A stretch of DNA of 64,000 nucleotides from Nocardia sp. CC227C (GTDB lineage: Bacteria; Actinomycetota; Actinomycetes; Mycobacteriales; Mycobacteriaceae): the NCBI RefSeq assembly GCF_030767025.1, contig NZ_JASITE010000005.1, forward strand, positions 62,001 to 126,000, given 5' to 3'. The notes beneath the pieces were generated by a model. It did not search any database, was not told where the DNA came from, and saw only the letters and a list, made by a program, of their open reading frames with translations. The translations under genes were made by a program, and so were the position numbers. Of this stretch, positions 8,455 to 16,575 are shown one piece after another. The first letter of the stretch is position 1, and each line of letters starts with the position of its first letter.

Positions 8455-10020
8455 ATGGGCGACACGGGGCTGACGAGCATTCCCGCGCTGCTCGCGGACC
8501 GGGCACGACGGTTCCCGGACGTGCACGCCATCGCCGGGCCCGAGGGCCGGATGACCTACGCCGAGTTGGCCGAGCGTGCCCTGGCGGTGACGCGGGCGGC
8601 CATGGCGAGCGGACTCGGGCCCGGCGATCGGGCGGGGATCTGGGCCCCCAACGGCGCGCGGTGGATCGTCACCGCGCTGGGGCTGCTCGGGGCGGGTGCG
8701 GTGCTGGTGCCGATCAGCACCCGGCTGACCGGGGTGGAAGCGGCGGATGTCCTGGCGCGCGGGCGGGCGCGAGCGCTGTTCACGGTGCGCGGGTTCCTGG
8801 GCAACGACTATCCGCGCCTGCTGGCGGAGTCGGGTCGGGCGCTGCCGACGCTGCGGCGGACGGTGGACATGAGCGCCGCCGACGAATGGCGCTCATTTCT
8901 CGAATCCGGTTCCGGGACATCGGCGGACGCGGCCCGAGCGCGGGTGGCCGCCGTGGACGCGCACGCGATCTCCGACATCCTGTTCACCTCCGGCACCACC
9001 GGCGCGCCCAAGGGCGTGCTCGCCACCCACCGGCAGACCCTGGAGGTGTTCGACCGCTGGGCCGACGCGGTGACCTTGCGGCACGGGGATCGCTGCCTGC
9101 TGGTGAATCCGTTCTCGCACACCTTCGGGTACAAGGCGGGCATCATCGCCTGCCTGCTGCGCGCCGCCACCATGGTCCCCCTCCCCCGCTTCGACGCCGA
9201 CACGGTGCTGGATCTCATCGCGCGCGAACGCATCACCATGCTCGCGGGCGCGCCCACCCTGTTCACCGACCTGCTGCGCCGCGACCGCACCGGCCGCGAT
9301 CTGAGCTCACTGCGCCTGGCCGGAACCGGCGGCGCGCCCATCCCGACCGAACTGGTCGAACGCATGCGCTCCGATCTCGGTGTGCCGGACGTCTACACGG
9401 CGTACGGTCTCACCGAGTCCATCGGCGTGATCACCGTCTGCCCGCCCGACGCGCCCGCCGAGCTGGTGGCGACCACGGTGGGAAAAGCCATCCCCGACAC
9501 CGAGATTCGGCTGGTGGATCGCGACGGCGCACCCGTCGCGGCGGGCACGCCGGGCGAGATCACCGTACGCGGACCGAATGTCATGCGCGGCTACCTCGAC
9601 GACCGGGAGGCCACCGCTGCCGCCATCGACACCCACGGCTGGTTGCACACCGGGGATGTCGGCACCCTGGACGCGGAGGGCTACCTGCGCATCACCGACC
9701 GGCTGAAGGATGTGTTCATCGTCGGCGGCTTCAACGCCTATCCGGCCGAGATCGAGCGAACCCTACTGGGGCACCCGGGAATTCGGGACGTGGCGGTGGT
9801 CGGCATACCGGACCTCCGCCTGGGCGAGGTGGGTCGGGCGGTGGTGGTGCCCGCCGACCCCGCCGCCGCCGATGCCGAGGCCATCCTGGCGTGGGCGCGC
9901 ACCCGGCTGGCCGGATACAAGGTGCCGCGCGAGATCGTGTTCACCGACGCGCTGCCCCGCAACCCCGGCGGCAAGGTGCTGAAGAACCTGCTGCGCGCGC
10001 CGGTCTCACCGCCGGAGTGA
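8455..10020 (+). CDS. FadD3-like acyl-CoA ligase (AMP-forming)
   Basis: The 521-residue ANL-superfamily ligase adenylates a carboxylic acid and transfers it to CoA. Motifs in order: LFTSGTTGAPKGV (AMP-binding P-loop), NPFSHTFGYKAGIIACL, YGLTES, GWLHTGDVG, the hinge LKDVFIVGGFNAYPAEIE, and the catalytic Lys in NPGGKVLKNL. The body matches M. tuberculosis FadD3, the ligase for the steroid CD-ring acid HIP, better than long-chain FadDs. However, no other CD-ring genes flank it here, so the substrate is inferred. The start MGDTGLTSIPALL aligns with the FadD3 N-terminus; in-frame starts at 8434 and 8347 exist. It converges on and overlaps the ABC ATPase gene by 15 bp. Confidence 0.8.
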   Translation: MGDTGLTSIPALLADRARRFPDVHAIAGPEGRMTYAELAERALAVTRAAMASGLGPGDRAGIWAPNGARWIVTALGLLGAGAVLVPISTRLTGVEAADVLARGRARALFTVRGFLGNDYPRLLAESGRALPTLRRTVDMSAADEWRSFLESGSGTSADAARARVAAVDAHAISDILFTSGTTGAPKGVLATHRQTLEVFDRWADAVTLRHGDRCLLVNPFSHTFGYKAGIIACLLRAATMVPLPRFDADTVLDLIARERITMLAGAPTLFTDLLRRDRTGRDLSSLRLAGTGGAPIPTELVERMRSDLGVPDVYTAYGLTESIGVITVCPPDAPAELVATTVGKAIPDTEIRLVDRDGAPVAAGTPGEITVRGPNVMRGYLDDREATAAAIDTHGWLHTGDVGTLDAEGYLRITDRLKDVFIVGGFNAYPAEIERTLLGHPGIRDVAVVGIPDLRLGEVGRAVVVPADPAAADAEAILAWARTRLAGYKVPREIVFTDALPRNPGGKVLKNLLRAPVSPPE

Positions 10021-10638
10021 CCCGGACTCGATGGTCGCCACCCGGGTGCAGCAGGCATCGAGCAGCTCACCGTCGTGGGACACCACCAGCACCCCGATGC
10101 CGTCGGCGGCGGCGCGGTCCATGAGCAGTCGCACGACGGCCGCCGTGGTCGCCGCGTCCAGCATGGCGGTGGCCTCGTCGCACAGCAGGTAGCGGGGCCG
10201 CTGGGCCAGGGCGCGTGCCACGCACGCGCGCTGCAACTGGCCGTCGCTGACCTCGTGCGGGCGGCGCTCCAGCAGATCCGGTGTCAGTCCGACCGCCCCG
10301 GCGAGCGCGGTGACGTCAGGGTTGCGTTCCCCGCGGATGCGGGCCGGTTCGCCGATGATCCGCGCGAGGGTGAAGCGCGGATCGGCCGCCGTGCGCGGGG
10401 ATTGGAAGACGACGCCGATCGCACCCCGCGGACCGCGCGCCAGCGCTCGCCCATCGAGGGTGACGACGCCGGAGCGCGGCGTCACCAGGCCCGCCAGCAC
10501 GCGCACGAGAGTGGTCTTCCCGGAACCGGACGCACCCGCCAGACCGACCACCTCCCCGGGCGCGACGGTGAAGTCGACCGCGTCGAGGACGGCGTCGCCG
10601 CGCCGGTATCCCGCGGTCACCGCGGTGGCTTCCAGCAT
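10006..10638 (-). CDS. Oligopeptide/nickel-type ABC transporter ATP-binding protein (DppF/NikE-like)
   Basis: The 210-residue ATPase has Walker A GASGSGKTT, Q-loop VVFQSP, signature VSDGQLQRACVARAL (Ser-Asp in place of the canonical SGG) and Walker B YLLCDEAT followed by a H-loop VVSHDGELL. It is the last gene of a five-gene importer operon and starts in a TGATG junction with the preceding ATPase. It is shorter than usual DppF proteins (about 260-330), lacking the C-terminal oligopeptide-binding extension. That favours a NikE-like small-ligand system. With its partner it powers uptake through the two permeases. Confidence 0.88.
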   Translation of the reverse strand: MLEATAVTAGYRRGDAVLDAVDFTVAPGEVVGLAGASGSGKTTLVRVLAGLVTPRSGVVTLDGRALARGPRGAIGVVFQSPRTAADPRFTLARIIGEPARIRGERNPDVTALAGAVGLTPDLLERRPHEVSDGQLQRACVARALAQRPRYLLCDEATAMLDAATTAAVVRLLMDRAAADGIGVLVVSHDGELLDACCTRVATIESGSLRR

Positions 10639-11549
10639 CACCGGCTCCGTTCGCGCATCGTGCGCGGTCCCCGCGCGGTGAGGATGGTCGGTCCGCCGAG
10701 GTAGTGGCAGCGCTCGGCGGTCAGGTCGGTCAGCTCCGGGGAGGGATGCGGCAGCGGGCGGAGTCCGCGCTCGGGCAGTGCCGCCAGCAGATCCCGCGTG
10801 TATTCGTGCCACGGATCGTCGAGCAGGTCCGCGGCCAGACCGGTCTCCATCAGGTGGGAGGCGTACATGACGGCCAGGGTGTCGGCGATCCCGGTGCGGA
10901 TGAGCGCGGCCAGATCGTGGGTGATGAGCAGTACCGCCGCACCCTGGTCGGCGCAGTCGCGCAGCAGGCGCAGCACGTGATCGGTGCGATCGCGGTCCAG
11001 TCCGGAGGTGGGTTCGTCGGCGACGACCGTCTCCGGATCGCCTGCCAGCGCGGCGGCCACGGCGGCGCGCTGGGCCATGCCGCCGGACAGTTCGTGCGGA
11101 TAGCGGTCGAGCGCCTCGGTCGGGAAGCCGACGCGCTCGGCCAGTTCGACGCAGCCGTGCGGGGAGCCGAGCACATCGAGCGTCTCGGCGAGCTGTGCGC
11201 CGACGGTGCGGACCGGGGTGAAATGCGTTGCCGGGGACTGCGGTACCAGTCCCACGTGCCGACCCCGGTACGGCACGTCGGTGGACCGCACCTCGAGCTG
11301 GCGGTCACCGGCCGGGACGCGGACGGTCCCGCCGATCTCGGCGTGCGGCGGCAGCAACCCCATCACCGCGCTCGCGACAACCGACTTGCCGCAACCGGAT
11401 TCGCCGACCAGGGCGGTCACCCGGCCGCGCGGGACGTCGAGCGTCACGTCGGTGGCCGCGTGCACGATGCGCCCGCGGGGCAGCGGAATGCGCACCGTGA
11501 GCGCCTCGATGGCGAGTCCGGCACGCAGGGCGGGATCGACGAGCGTCAT
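10638..11549 (-). CDS. Oligopeptide/nickel-type ABC transporter ATP-binding protein (DppD/NikD-like)
   Basis: The 303-residue ATPase shows Walker A GESGCGKSVVASAVMGLLP, Q-loop LVPQSP, signature LSGGMAQRAAVAAAL, Walker B VVADEPTSGLD and H-loop LLITHDLAAL. A C-terminal oligopeptide/dipeptide tail (HEYTRDLLAALPER) fits the DppD/OppD branch. The start MTLVDPALR is chosen because it overlaps the stop of the upstream permease by four bases (ATGA), as expected in a coupled operon. It pairs with the next ATPase as the heterodimeric motor of the importer. Confidence 0.9.
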   Translation of the reverse strand: MTLVDPALRAGLAIEALTVRIPLPRGRIVHAATDVTLDVPRGRVTALVGESGCGKSVVASAVMGLLPPHAEIGGTVRVPAGDRQLEVRSTDVPYRGRHVGLVPQSPATHFTPVRTVGAQLAETLDVLGSPHGCVELAERVGFPTEALDRYPHELSGGMAQRAAVAAALAGDPETVVADEPTSGLDRDRTDHVLRLLRDCADQGAAVLLITHDLAALIRTGIADTLAVMYASHLMETGLAADLLDDPWHEYTRDLLAALPERGLRPLPHPSPELTDLTAERCHYLGGPTILTARGPRTMRERSR

Positions 11550-12367
11550 GACACCAGCCTCGCGGGTTTCGGGGGTACCAGCCTGCCGCGCAGGGCCGAG
11601 CCGGCGACCGCCACCGCCACCGTGGTGACGACCAGCACTCCGGCCGGGAACGCCAGCGTCCACCAGCCGCCCAGCAGCAGCGAGGAACGCGCCTCCTCCA
11701 GCAGGGTGCCCAGACTCGGCGCGTGCGGGGGCAGGCCGAAACCCAGGAACGACAGCGTGGATTCGTGCCACACCGCATGCGGCAGCAACAGCACCACCGC
11801 GATCAGGGCCTGCGGCGCGACGGCGGGCAGCACGTGCCACAGCAGCACCTGCCCGCGCCCGGCACCCGCGAGCCGGGCGGCGGCGAGGTAGTCGTGTTCA
11901 CGCACGCTCAGCGTCTCCGCGCGCACCACGCGGGCGACCTGCACCCAGTGGGTGAGCCCGATGGACAGCACCACGGCGGGCACACTGCCGCGGAACAGCG
12001 CCACGATGACGATGCCCAGCAGCAGATGCGGCAGCGCGTTGGTGGTGTCGGCGACACGCATGACCAGCCGGTCCACCCAGCCGCCCGCCAGCGCGGACGC
12101 GGTGCCGACCAGGGTGCCGAGCACCGTCGCCAGCAGCGCCGAGGCGACCGCCACCAGCAGCGAGACGCGGATGGCGGCGGCCACCCGCACGAACAGGTCG
12201 CGTCCGGCGGCGTCGGTGCCGAACCAGTGCGCCCCCGACGGCGCTCGCCGGGCCGCCGCGAAGTCGGTGAGCCGGTCGTCGACCCCGAGCAGCCACGGCA
12301 CCAGCAGCGCGTAGGCCGCGACCACGACGAGGACGGCGGCCGCGATGCGGAAACGTCGGTCAGCCAT
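11546..12367 (-). CDS. ABC transporter permease (DppC/NikC-like)
   Basis: The 273-residue inner-membrane protein has about six hydrophobic segments: an N-terminal one (AAAVLVVVAAYALLVPWLL), the family motif GAHWFGTDAAGRDLFVRV, and the EAA-type coupling loop AARLAGAGRGQVLLWHVLP. Members pair with a DppB-type permease to form the substrate channel. Start MADRRFR (ATG at 12367) overlaps the upstream permease stop by 8 bp; an ATG 10 codons earlier would deepen the overlap. It ends by sharing four bases with the first ATPase gene. Confidence 0.9.
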   Translation of the reverse strand: MADRRFRIAAAVLVVVAAYALLVPWLLGVDDRLTDFAAARRAPSGAHWFGTDAAGRDLFVRVAAAIRVSLLVAVASALLATVLGTLVGTASALAGGWVDRLVMRVADTTNALPHLLLGIVIVALFRGSVPAVVLSIGLTHWVQVARVVRAETLSVREHDYLAAARLAGAGRGQVLLWHVLPAVAPQALIAVVLLLPHAVWHESTLSFLGFGLPPHAPSLGTLLEEARSSLLLGGWWTLAFPAGVLVVTTVAVAVAGSALRGRLVPPKPARLVS

Positions 12368-13313
12368 CGGCGCGCACCCGCGGATCCAGTAGCACACAGG
12401 CGATATCGGCGAGCAGCGAGCCGAGCATGACCGCGCCCGTGGTGCCCACGGTGAGCAGCGCCAGCAGCGGCATATCCAGATCGGTGGCCGAGTCGACGAA
12501 CGCGCCCGCGATGCCCGGCCACGAGAAGATCTCCTCCACCAGCACCGCGCCCACCACGAGTTCGGGCAGCCGGGCGCCCAGAATGGTCACGAACGGAGCC
12601 AGCGACATGGGCAGGATGTGGCGGCGGGCGATGGTGCCCGCGTCCACGCCGCGTGCCATGGCACCGGTGACGAAGTCCTCGCTCCGGTTGTGCGACACCG
12701 ACTCCCGCACCGCCAGCAGCAGCCACGGCAGCTGCGAGAGCGCGAGCGCCGACGCGGGCAGCACCAGATGCCGCAGCACCTGCGCCGGATCGGGTTCGGC
12801 GCCGGCGTCGGTGAGACCGGCGGGTGGCAGCCAGCCGGCGCCGACGGCGAAGATCCCGATGGCGGCCATGGCCAGCACGAACGGCGGCAGGCCCTGCACC
12901 ACCACGCAGGCGGCGCTGACCGCCCGGTCCACCAGCCCGCCGCGCCGCATTCCGGTCCACGCGCCCAGGATCACCGCGATGACGACGGCCACGGTGAGCG
13001 CGACGCCGACCAGCAGCACGGTCCACGGAATACGTTCGGCCACCACCTGGCTCACGGGCTGGCCGTAGCCGCGGGAGATGCCCAGGTCACCGCCGAGCAC
13101 ATCGCCGAGCCAGCGGCCGAGCAGCTGATACCAGGGGGTGTCGAGGCCCAATTCCCTTGACAGCAGCGCCTTGTCGGCCTCCGAGGTGGTCTCGTAACGG
13201 TTGCCGAGATAACCCGCCAGCGGATCGAAGGGCGACCAGGCGGCGGCCGCGAAGAGTCCGGCCGACACCGCCGCCAGCACCGGAACCAGTGTGAGCAGCC
13301 GGAATCCGATCAT
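12360..13313 (-). CDS. ABC transporter permease (DppB/NikB-like)
   Basis: The protein has 317 residues from MIGFRLLTLVPVL. It has the expected N-terminal helix, the periplasmic segment with ELGLDTPWYQLLGRWLGDVL and the DLGISRGYGQPV motif typical of DppB, then further helices and the coupling loop ARGVDAGTIARRHILPMSLAP. A GTG at 13367 would start 18 codons earlier and overlap the binding-protein stop as GTGA, suggesting translational coupling; the ATG start gives the more usual DppB N-terminus. It is the second gene of the importer operon and forms the channel with the DppC-like partner. Confidence 0.88.
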   Translation of the reverse strand: MIGFRLLTLVPVLAAVSAGLFAAAAWSPFDPLAGYLGNRYETTSEADKALLSRELGLDTPWYQLLGRWLGDVLGGDLGISRGYGQPVSQVVAERIPWTVLLVGVALTVAVVIAVILGAWTGMRRGGLVDRAVSAACVVVQGLPPFVLAMAAIGIFAVGAGWLPPAGLTDAGAEPDPAQVLRHLVLPASALALSQLPWLLLAVRESVSHNRSEDFVTGAMARGVDAGTIARRHILPMSLAPFVTILGARLPELVVGAVLVEEIFSWPGIAGAFVDSATDLDMPLLALLTVGTTGAVMLGSLLADIACVLLDPRVRADG

Positions 13314-13363
13314 CCGGGGCAGCCCCCGATCCCGGAATCGGCTGCGCCGCAGCGGCACCGAGG

Positions 13364-14971
13364 TCACGGGCGTCTGGTCCAGGTCTGCAGGGACCACCAG
13401 GGCCCCCAGGCGACGCCGTGCGTATGGGGTTCCAGCACGGGGCCCGACATCACCCAGTTCGAATCCCTGGTCACATAGGTGTGGTCGAGGAAGGCCAGGA
13501 ACACGTAGCTCGGGTCGGCGATGTAGGCGCTCTGCACGTCGCGGTACGCGGCGGCGCGGACGCCCGGATCGGTGCTGCGGCGGGCCCGGTCGAGGGCGGC
13601 GTCGACGGCGGGATCGGCGTGGCGGCTGGCATTGTCGTAGACGCTGCCGACGGCCGGGTCCAGGTAGGAGGAGTGCAGCGTCTTGTACGCCTGCGTGTCC
13701 GGGTCGTAGGGTTCGTCGCCGCCGCCGAGCAGGATGGCGTCGCGCTCCACCCGCGGTTCGATCCGATCCCAGGACAGCCCTTCGAGATCCACCTCGATGC
13801 CGATGCGGCGGGCATCGGAGGCGAACGCCTGCGCCAGATCGCGGCGCAGGGTGTCGGTGGACTTGTACATGACCGTGAACGCGGCCCGTCGCCCCTCCTT
13901 CACCCGGATGCCGTCCGGCCCCGGCCGCCACCCGGCGGCCTCCAGCACGGCGGCGGCCCGCTCCCGATCGAAGTCGAATACCGCTGCCGGATTGTGGGAT
14001 TCGCCGTACACCTCGGGGATCGGGGTGTAGGCGGGGCGACCGTAGCCGCCGAGCACATTGTCGATGACGGCCCGCCGGTCCACCGCCAGATTGAGGGCCG
14101 TGCGGACGGCGGGGTCACCGGTCACCGGATGACCCGAGGGCAGCGAGACGCCGCGCCAGTCGGCGGAGATGTTGGACGACACCGTCATTGCGGCGCGGTC
14201 GGCGAAGGTGCGGGCCAGCAGCGGCGGCAGCGTGGTGCCGTCGAGTTCGCCGGCGGCCATGCGCTGCGCGCGGGTGTTGTCGTCGGGGACGTACACCAGC
14301 GTGACCTTCCGCACCGCGGGCGCACCGTCCCAGTAGTCCTCGTTCGCCTCCAGCACCGCGCGCTCCGGGGTCAGCTCGGTCAGCCGGTACGGACCGGTGC
14401 CGACGGGGGCGGTGTTGAGCGGGGATTCGACGGCCGGGCCCGGGGTGGCGACCGCCTCCGACGGCACGATGCCGATGAGCAGCTTGGTCGGGAACGCGGC
14501 GTAGGGGTAGCGCAGGGTGAAGCGCACGGTGTCGGCGTCGACGGCCTCGACGCGGTCGATCATCTCGTAGGAGGACCGCACCTCGGAGGCGGAGGCGGGA
14601 TCGAGGATGGCGCGGTAGGTGGCGACCACGTCGGCGGCGTCGAAATCCGTTCCGTCGCTGAACTTCACCCCTGGCCGCAGGTCGACGGTCCACACCGTGG
14701 CGTCGTCGGCGGCGACCGGGGCGGCCGCCGCGAGCGCCGGCTCGAAGCCGGGCAGCCCCGAGCCGCCGTGCAGCCGCAGCAGCCCGTCGTACATCTTGGC
14801 CTCGCCCGCCGCGCCGTATCCGGCCACCGGGTTGTAGCCGCCGAGTTCGAAACCATCGGCGAGGACCAGCGCCTCGTCGTCGGTGGTCGTCGGCGCACCG
14901 CACGCCGACAGGGCGGCGGTCAGTGCGATCAGGGCACCGGCGACACGCGACGTCCGGGAACCAATCCTCAT
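13364..14971 (-). CDS. ABC transporter substrate-binding lipoprotein (SBP_bac_5 family)
   Basis: The 535-residue lipoprotein has a signal peptide with lipobox LSAC (Cys24). The SBP_bac_5 (OppA/DppA/NikA) fold is shown by VWTVDLRPGVKFSDGTDFDA (about 94-113), PVGTGPYRL, the EANEDYWDG strand and a helix-rich lobe with AVDRRAVIDNVL. It captures a peptide, nickel chelate or opine-like metallophore outside the membrane and feeds the downstream permeases. It is the first gene of the operon, just downstream of a perfect palindrome shared with the divergent ArsR gene, so it is probably repressed by that protein. The ligand cannot be read directly. Confidence 0.9.
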   Translation of the reverse strand: MRIGSRTSRVAGALIALTAALSACGAPTTTDDEALVLADGFELGGYNPVAGYGAAGEAKMYDGLLRLHGGSGLPGFEPALAAAAPVAADDATVWTVDLRPGVKFSDGTDFDAADVVATYRAILDPASASEVRSSYEMIDRVEAVDADTVRFTLRYPYAAFPTKLLIGIVPSEAVATPGPAVESPLNTAPVGTGPYRLTELTPERAVLEANEDYWDGAPAVRKVTLVYVPDDNTRAQRMAAGELDGTTLPPLLARTFADRAAMTVSSNISADWRGVSLPSGHPVTGDPAVRTALNLAVDRRAVIDNVLGGYGRPAYTPIPEVYGESHNPAAVFDFDRERAAAVLEAAGWRPGPDGIRVKEGRRAAFTVMYKSTDTLRRDLAQAFASDARRIGIEVDLEGLSWDRIEPRVERDAILLGGGDEPYDPDTQAYKTLHSSYLDPAVGSVYDNASRHADPAVDAALDRARRSTDPGVRAAAYRDVQSAYIADPSYVFLAFLDHTYVTRDSNWVMSGPVLEPHTHGVAWGPWWSLQTWTRRP

Positions 14972-14985
14972 CGAGAACCTTTCAG

Positions 14986-15009
14986 CTGTTCACCTGTTCA
15001 GGTGAACAG
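14986..15009. promoter_or_regulatory. 24-bp palindromic operator between importer operon and ArsR gene
   Basis: CTGTTCACCT and its exact complement AGGTGAACAG flank a 4-bp centre. The half-site GTTCA recurs at the centre, giving three GTTCA/TGAAC-like boxes. It lies 15 bp upstream of the binding-protein ATG and about 40 bp upstream of the ArsR-type gene. This is the expected place for an autoregulated ArsR/SmtB operator controlling both directions. The palindrome is directly seen; the regulator assignment is inference. Confidence 0.75.
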
Positions 15010-15050
15010 ATAATAGGGCCTCGCGTTCCGGCGCGACTACCGTGAGGGTC

Positions 15051-15386
15051 ATGGGAGTACCGCAGTCAACGAAGGGGTCACCGGTTCGGCGCGGACAACT
15101 CGCGCTCCGCGGCGTGGACATCCGCGCCTGGGCGCGCCGCTTCGACCTGCTCTCCGACCCCGGCCGCCTGGAGATCCTGCTCTGCCTGCACCGTTGCCCC
15201 GGCATCACCGTGGGCGAACTCGCCGCCGCCACCGGCCGCACCGAGAACTCGATCTCCCAGGCGCTGCGGGTGCTGCGGCACGAGAACTTCATCACCTCCA
15301 CCCGCATGGGCCGCGCGGTAGCCAACCAACTCGACGACCCGATCATCCACGAGGTGCTGCACAGCATCGGCGCGACGCACGACTGA
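15051..15386 (+). CDS. ArsR/SmtB family transcriptional regulator
   Basis: The 111-residue winged-helix repressor has DPGRLEILLCLHRC (alpha-2), the recognition helix TGRTENSISQALRVLRHENF and a wing TRMGRAVANQL. Its last helix carries LDDPIIHEVLHSIGATHD, with Asp96, His100, His104 and His110. This resembles the alpha-5 metal site of the nickel/cobalt sensor NmtR and the zinc sensor CzrA, although the spacing is not identical. Cys45 and Cys49 (CLHRC) are another possible metal or redox site. It is divergent from the ABC importer and next to a palindromic operator. An upstream GTG at 15042 would add three residues. Confidence 0.85.
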   Translation: MGVPQSTKGSPVRRGQLALRGVDIRAWARRFDLLSDPGRLEILLCLHRCPGITVGELAAATGRTENSISQALRVLRHENFITSTRMGRAVANQLDDPIIHEVLHSIGATHD

Positions 15387-15415
15387 TACCCGCCGCGCGC
15401 CCCGGCTCGGCATGG

Positions 15416-16258
15416 TCAGCGGGTGGGCCAGAGGTCTTCGAGGGCGGTGGCGGCGTCGGCGGATTGGCGGACGCCGGATTCGAAGGCGGGGGTGAGGGCG
15501 GCGACGGCGAAGACGTCGGGGCCGAAGGCGGCGATGGCGGCGGCGTCGGGGACGACGGAGATCTCGTGGACGGAACCGAGGTCGCGGTCGGCGCGGGTGC
15601 GGGGGAACATGTGCGCCAGGGGTTCGAGGATGACCACGGTATCGGCGGGCAGGGCCAGGTCGGCGTTGACGGCGGAGCGAAGGCCGCCGTCGACGTAGGT
15701 GTGGCCGTCGATGGGGATGGGTGGCAGCACCCCGGGCACCGATGTGGTGGCGGCGAGGGCCTCGGCCAGGGTGGCGACGCCGCCGGGGGTCCAGGTGCGC
15801 AGGTCGCCGGAGTCGGCGTCGACGGCGGTGAGCACGATATCGCGGTCGGGCCAGTCGGAGATGCCGACCAGGGCGTGCATGCGGTCGATATGCACTTGGG
15901 GCGCACCGACTTCCGCCGCCATCGCCAGCGCGCCGATCTTGCGACGGGCGTCCTTCGGGGCGATCCCCGGTTCGGTCATGATGGCGAAGATCTCCCCCAG
16001 TCGCGCCGGATCCGCGCGCAGCGGCGGGGCGTCCGCGGGCGGCGGCGTCAGCAGGCGGATGGGGTCCGCGCCCGCCGCGAGCACGGCGCCCACCACCGCA
16101 CCCGCCGAGGTGCCCACGAATCGGTCGGCCAACCCGAGATCGATACCCGCCTCGCGCAGGCCGACCGCCAAACCGGCCAGCCACGAGATGCCGACCGGAC
16201 CACCCCCGCCCAGCACGAGCGCGATGCGAGATCCCTTGGGCGACACCGATCCGGCCAT
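15416..16258 (-). CDS. Patatin-like phospholipase
   Basis: The 280-residue protein shows the three patatin motifs: oxyanion loop VLGGGGPVGISW (about 14-25), nucleophile elbow FVGTSAGAVVGAVL (Ser about 50) and the dyad Asp in YVDGGLRSAVNADLAL (about residue 198). Patatins hydrolyse acyl esters of phospholipids or glycolipids with a Ser-Asp dyad. No signal peptide is present. Start MAGSVSPKG was chosen because homology begins a few residues later. It converges with the ArsR gene and is divergent from a molybdopterin-oxidoreductase remnant. A second patatin with similar layout is at 58609-59445. Confidence 0.88.
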   Translation of the reverse strand: MAGSVSPKGSRIALVLGGGGPVGISWLAGLAVGLREAGIDLGLADRFVGTSAGAVVGAVLAAGADPIRLLTPPPADAPPLRADPARLGEIFAIMTEPGIAPKDARRKIGALAMAAEVGAPQVHIDRMHALVGISDWPDRDIVLTAVDADSGDLRTWTPGGVATLAEALAATTSVPGVLPPIPIDGHTYVDGGLRSAVNADLALPADTVVILEPLAHMFPRTRADRDLGSVHEISVVPDAAAIAAFGPDVFAVAALTPAFESGVRQSADAATALEDLWPTR

Positions 16259-16301
16259 GGGTCCACGGTACCGAACGGAGGCTCCCGCCGACGGCCGTTG
16301 C

Positions 16302-16574
16302 CCGAGCCCCCACCTGGAAGACGTCCGCCGCCCGGATCGCCGCTTCACCCTCGAGATCCCGGAACTGCTGGCGGCCTTCGGCGAACTGGCCGACGCGCCG
16401 GACCGGGCCGACCCCGACCATCCGTTCGTGCTGGCGGCCGGGGAACGCCGATCCTTCACCGCCAATCGCGCGGGTGTGGCACCGAACGAGCTCACGTCCC
16501 TGCACCACCGCGACCCGATCGCCGGAACCCCGTGGCACAAGTACGTTCCGGCACGCATCGAGGTACTCGCCTGA
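16302..16574 (+). pseudogene. C-terminal remnant of a molybdopterin-dependent oxidoreductase
   Basis: This reading frame lacks a start but carries two pieces typical of the C-terminus of BisC/formate-dehydrogenase-like molybdopterin enzymes. The first is IPELLAAFGELADAP to FVLAAGERRSFTANR. The second, directly joined, is GVAPNELTSLHHRDP then GTPWHKYVPARIE, the usual last 25 residues. In intact enzymes about 100 residues of the dinucleotide-binding domain separate these pieces, so an in-frame internal deletion plus loss of the whole N-terminal part has occurred. It stops at 16574, two bases before the convergent SDR stop. The call rests on remembered family motifs, not a search. Confidence 0.65.
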
Positions 16575-16575
16575 G

